DNA from: Limimaricola hongkongensis DSM 17492
GTDB taxonomy: Bacteria > Pseudomonadota > Alphaproteobacteria > Rhodobacterales > Rhodobacteraceae
Length of the DNA stretch: 64,000 bases
Assembly: GCF_000600975.2 (NCBI RefSeq)
Contig: NZ_KK088649.1
Location: forward strand, 456,702-520,701
Direction: 5' to 3'
The notes beneath the pieces were generated by a model, which saw nothing but the letters and a program-made list of their open reading frames with translations, ran no database searches and was not told the origin of the DNA. Both the position numbers and the translations under genes were made by a program. Positions within the stretch are counted from its first letter, which is position 1. Each line of letters opens with the position of its first letter. This document shows, piece after piece, positions 61,734-64,000 of the stretch.

Positions 61734-61759
61734 GGGCCGCCTCCTTTCGGAGACGGCCC
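61734..61759 (-). terminator. Hairpin terminator of rpmJ
   Basis: GGGCCG-C-CTCC pairs with GGAG-A-CGGCCC around a TTTC loop (one mismatch). On the minus strand it is followed by TTTCCGTTT, a weak U-tract, about 40 bases past the rpmJ stop. Confidence 0.7.
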
Positions 61760-61797
61760 CTGATCCGTGGATCCACCGATGGGGTGGAAAGCCGGCT

Positions 61798-61923
61798 TCA
61801 GCCCTGGCGGGCCTTGAAGCGGCGCTGCGTCTTGTTGATGACGTAGACGCGGCCCTTGCGGCGCACGACGCGGCAATCGCGATGGCGCTGCTTGAGCGAA
61901 CGAAGCGAGTTGGCGACCTTCAT
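61798..61923 (-). CDS. rpmJ: 50S ribosomal protein L36
   Basis: A 41-residue ribosomal protein ([20 protein letters not shown] then [20 protein letters not shown]). It retains only one of the zinc-ribbon Cys residues, matching the zinc-independent C-minus form common in alphaproteobacteria. It is preceded by AAGGAGAGA and stands alone, between a terminator and a tRNA gene on the same strand. Confidence 0.96.
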   Translation of the reverse strand: MKVANSLRSLKQRHRDCRVVRRKGRVYVINKTQRRFKARQG

Positions 61924-62005
61924 GGTGCTCTCTCCTTGTCGCGGCGCGGCGATTGCGCCGTGGTTGCAAGATTCGGCCCCCAAAATTGGGGGCCGGTGAA
62001 ATCCG

Positions 62006-62080
62006 TGGTGGGCGGTACAAGGTTCGAACTTGTGACCCCTTCGATGTCAACGAAGTGCTCTACCGCTGAGCTAACCGCCC
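62006..62080 (-). tRNA. tRNA-Val (GAC anticodon)
   Basis: The minus strand folds as a full cloverleaf: acceptor GGGCGGT/ACCGCCC, D-stem GCTC/GAGC, anticodon stem CTTCG/CGAAG with loop TTGACAT (anticodon GAC), and T-arm ACAAG-TTCGAAC-CTTGT. The discriminator is A and the CCA end is encoded, total 75 bases. Confidence 0.97.
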
Positions 62081-62225
62081 TTTGCCGTTCAACGCCCCGT
62101 GTCCCTTTCAGGCTCACCGTTCGTCGTCGGGTGAGCGGTGCTATACGGGGAACGGCGGAGGGGTTCAAGGGGTTTTGGACGAAGAAGTTTCCAAGCTATC
62201 CTTTCCGTAGAGACGCCCGGAGTTC

Positions 62226-63089
62226 ATGCGCATGGCCGCCTTCGACCTGACCCGACCGGCGGCGCGCACGAGCTGCGTCGTCTTCGCCTCGCCCCATTCG
62301 GGCCGCGACTATCCCGAAACGCTTCTGGCGCGCACGCGGCTTGGTTCGCGGCAGATCCGATCCTCCGAGGATGCCTTCGTCGACCGGCTGTTCGCGGCGG
62401 CGCCCGAGCATGGCGCGCCGCTCATCGCGGCGCGGGTGCCGCGCGCCTGGATCGACCTCAACCGCGCCGCCGACGAGCTCGATCCCGCGTTGATCGAAGG
62501 GGTGACGCGGCGCAGCCACAACCCGCGCGTGGCCAGCGGGCTGGGGGTGATTCCGCGCGTCGTGGCGGGCGGACGGGCGATCTATACCGGCAAGATCGAT
62601 CTGGCGGAGGCGCGCGAGCGTCTCGCCACCGGCTGGGCGCCCTATCACGCCGCTTTGGACGCGCTTCTGGCCGAAAGCCACGCGCAGTTCGGCGAATCGA
62701 TTCTCATCGATTGCCACTCTATGCCGCACGAGGCGATCGACCTGGCGGGCGGGCCGGGCGGGCAGAGGCCGCAGGTGGTGCTGGGCGACCGTTACGGCGC
62801 GGCGGCGGCGCCGCGCATCGTGGCGCGGATCGAGGCCGCCTTTGCCGATGCCGGCTTCAAGGTGGCGCGCAACACGCCCTTTGCCGGGGCCTATGTCACG
62901 CAGGCCTATGGTCGTCCGGCGCGGCGCCAGCACGCCGTGCAGATCGAGATCGACCGCGCGCTCTACATGGATGAGGCGCGAATCGCGCCGCATGCGGGGT
63001 TCGAGCCGTTCCGGGCGCGGCTCGCGGCGGTGATCGCCGAGATCGCGGCCATCGGGCGGCCCGAGATCGAACGGCTCGCCGCCGAATAG
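62226..63089 (+). CDS. N-formylglutamate amidohydrolase
   Basis: A 287-residue zinc-dependent hydrolase releasing glutamate and formate from N-formylglutamate, or a related amidase. Signature segments are VVFASPHSGRDYPE (metal His), SSEDAFVDRLFAAAPEHGAP, RAWIDLNRAADELDP, ILIDCHSMPHEA (second metal site) and HAVQIEIDRALYMDE. No hut genes lie near, so histidine degradation is not established. Two starts are possible (62226 or 62232). Confidence 0.92.
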   Translation: MRMAAFDLTRPAARTSCVVFASPHSGRDYPETLLARTRLGSRQIRSSEDAFVDRLFAAAPEHGAPLIAARVPRAWIDLNRAADELDPALIEGVTRRSHNPRVASGLGVIPRVVAGGRAIYTGKIDLAEARERLATGWAPYHAALDALLAESHAQFGESILIDCHSMPHEAIDLAGGPGGQRPQVVLGDRYGAAAAPRIVARIEAAFADAGFKVARNTPFAGAYVTQAYGRPARRQHAVQIEIDRALYMDEARIAPHAGFEPFRARLAAVIAEIAAIGRPEIERLAAE

Positions 63090-63160
63090 CCGCGCGGATG
63101 CCGTGCCCGCCGCGCAGAGTTGATTTCCTCCGCCCCGCGGTTTCGATCAGACTGGTCGGC

Positions 63161-64000
63161 ATGTCCCGTATCGCGCTTTGCCTGTCGCTCGTTTTCACCT
63201 TCGCCGCGCCGCCCGCCATGGCCGAACCCGCCTCCGAGCGGCGCTGCGTGCCCGGCGGGCCCTGCATCGCGCTCGACAGCTACATCCCCGATGTCTGCGC
63301 CGCGATCGAAACGCTGGCCCTGCGCCACGCGCTCGACGTGGGGTTCTTCGCGCGGCTGGTCTGGCGCGAAAGCCTGTTCGATGCGGGCGCGGTCAGCCCG
63401 GCGGGCGCGCTCGGCATCGCGCAGTTCATGCCCGGCACCGCCAAGCTGCGCGGGCTGGCCGATCCGTTCGACCCGGCGCAGGCGCTGGCGGCCTCGGCCA
63501 GCTATCTGGCCGAGTTGGCCGAGCGCTATGGCTCGCTCGGGCTGGCCGCCGTGGCCTATAACGCGGGCGAGGCGCGGGCCGAGAAATTCCTCGCGGGCAA
63601 TGACTGGCTGCCCGGCGAGACCGAGGCCTATGTGCAGGCGATCACCGGGCGCGCGGCACTGGAATGGCGCGACCGCCCGCCGGAAAAGATCGACCTGGCG
63701 CTGGCGGCGGGGCGGCCCTTTCAGGAGGCCTGCACCGAACAGGCGGCGGGACGCAGCATTTCCCAGTTCCGGGTGACGGCGCCGGTGCTGCCATGGGGCG
63801 TGATTCTCGCTTCCGCGCCCGGACGCGGCGCGGTGGAGCGGCGGCTGGCGCAGATTCGCAGGCAGGTCGGCGGGGTGATCGGCGCCGAGCAGGTGGCCTT
63901 CACCCGGTCGCGGCTGCCCGGCCAGCCCGCGCGCCGTCACGTCGCCCAGATCGGCCGCGACAGCCGCACGGGGGCCGAGGCGCTGTGCCGGCGCCTGCGG
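63161..64000 (+). CDS. Lytic transglycosylase (GH23) with SPOR-like C-terminus, truncated by window end
   Basis: The first 280 residues are present and no stop is reached. The signal peptide (LCLSLVFTFAAPPAMAEPA) is followed by an SLT domain with the catalytic Glu in LVWRESLFDAGAVSPAGALG, then IAQFMPGTAKLRG and AAVAYNAGEARAEKF. From about residue 210, PWGVILASAPGRGAVERRLA and a later QIGRDSRTGAEALCRRLR look like a SPOR-type peptidoglycan-binding repeat. It is the third lytic transglycosylase in the window. Start ATG at 63161. Confidence 0.88.
   Translation, partial: MSRIALCLSLVFTFAAPPAMAEPASERRCVPGGPCIALDSYIPDVCAAIETLALRHALDVGFFARLVWRESLFDAGAVSPAGALGIAQFMPGTAKLRGLADPFDPAQALAASASYLAELAERYGSLGLAAVAYNAGEARAEKFLAGNDWLPGETEAYVQAITGRAALEWRDRPPEKIDLALAAGRPFQEACTEQAAGRSISQFRVTAPVLPWGVILASAPGRGAVERRLAQIRRQVGGVIGAEQVAFTRSRLPGQPARRHVAQIGRDSRTGAEALCRRLR

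Noticed and set aside
61920-62168. 82-codon frame over the tRNA-Val gene
   Set aside because: Its middle is simply the translated tRNA sequence, a known kind of false gene call.
1-64000. CRISPR arrays, integrases, attachment sites or a replication origin
   Set aside because: I found no regularly spaced direct repeats, recombinase genes or DnaA-box clusters; the one tRNA gene has no adjacent integrase or repeated 3' end.

Overview
The window is about 64 kb of GC-rich chromosomal DNA from an alphaproteobacterium, most likely a member of the Rhodobacteraceae (roseobacter-type). This rests on gene order and content: accD-folC, glnK-amt, the aerobic (CobN/CobO/CobW) cobalamin pathway with CbtAB, paired DUF1636 proteins, a DUF3618/holin-X operon, HWE-type histidine kinases and a PrtD-like type I exporter. 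Genes are densely packed and many neighbours overlap by 4 bp (ATGA or GTGA). I see no insertion sequence, prophage, integrase or CRISPR array; this is mostly core chromosome.

Layout. 0-5.5 kb: accD-folC-hypothetical on the minus strand, divergent from ilvD and a translationally coupled unknown gene. 5.6-12.4 kb: fadH and a LysR regulator, then a CDF metal exporter, an OmpA-family protein, a CinA/MoaB-like protein and methionine aminopeptidase. 12.4-17.6 kb: rsmD and a ferredoxin reductase, peroxiredoxin, pterin dehydratase, COG3146 acyltransferase, GDPD and RidA. 17.7-23.9 kb: a type I secretion ABC/HlyD pair, a small secreted protein and a class A penicillin-binding protein. 24.1-25.9 kb: glnK-amt. 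25.9-28.3 kb: a three-gene envelope/stress operon. 28.5-32.2 kb: aminotransferase, sulfurtransferase, smpB and dapA. 32.3-38.9 kb: soluble lytic transglycosylase, DMT exporter, mnmD divergent from a DAO-family oxidase, and a TPP enzyme. 38.9-40.3 kb: an HWE kinase with a receiver domain.

40.3-57.4 kb is a loose cobalamin/cobalt region: cobO, cobN, cobW, two DUF1636 genes, a cobalamin riboswitch driving cbtB-cbtA, then cobD and cobC. It is interspersed with cidA/lrgB, two acetyltransferase or small genes, smc, a glutaredoxin/MauE fusion and an MltB-like transglycosylase. 57.5-64 kb holds a glutathionyl-hydroquinone reductase, a DUF481 outer-membrane protein, a degenerate caspase-like/peptidoglycan-binding protein, rpmJ, tRNA-Val(GAC), an N-formylglutamate amidohydrolase and a truncated lytic transglycosylase with a SPOR-like tail.

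The most interesting observations are these. (1) A candidate LexA operator (GAAC-N7-GAAC) overlaps a promoter-like -10 element just upstream of a 29-codon membrane-peptide ORF whose Shine-Dalgarno sequence lies partly in a hairpin, in the AT-richer gap after smc. (2) A short dispersed repeat (core ending in AAATACG) occurs four times: twice as an inverted pair between dapA and smpB, once between convergent genes, and once in frame inside cobN. (3) Three single-base frameshifts fall within 4 kb (one in cbtA, two compensating ones in smc), which could mean low-quality sequence or real lesions. (4) MnmC functions appear split into two divergent genes.
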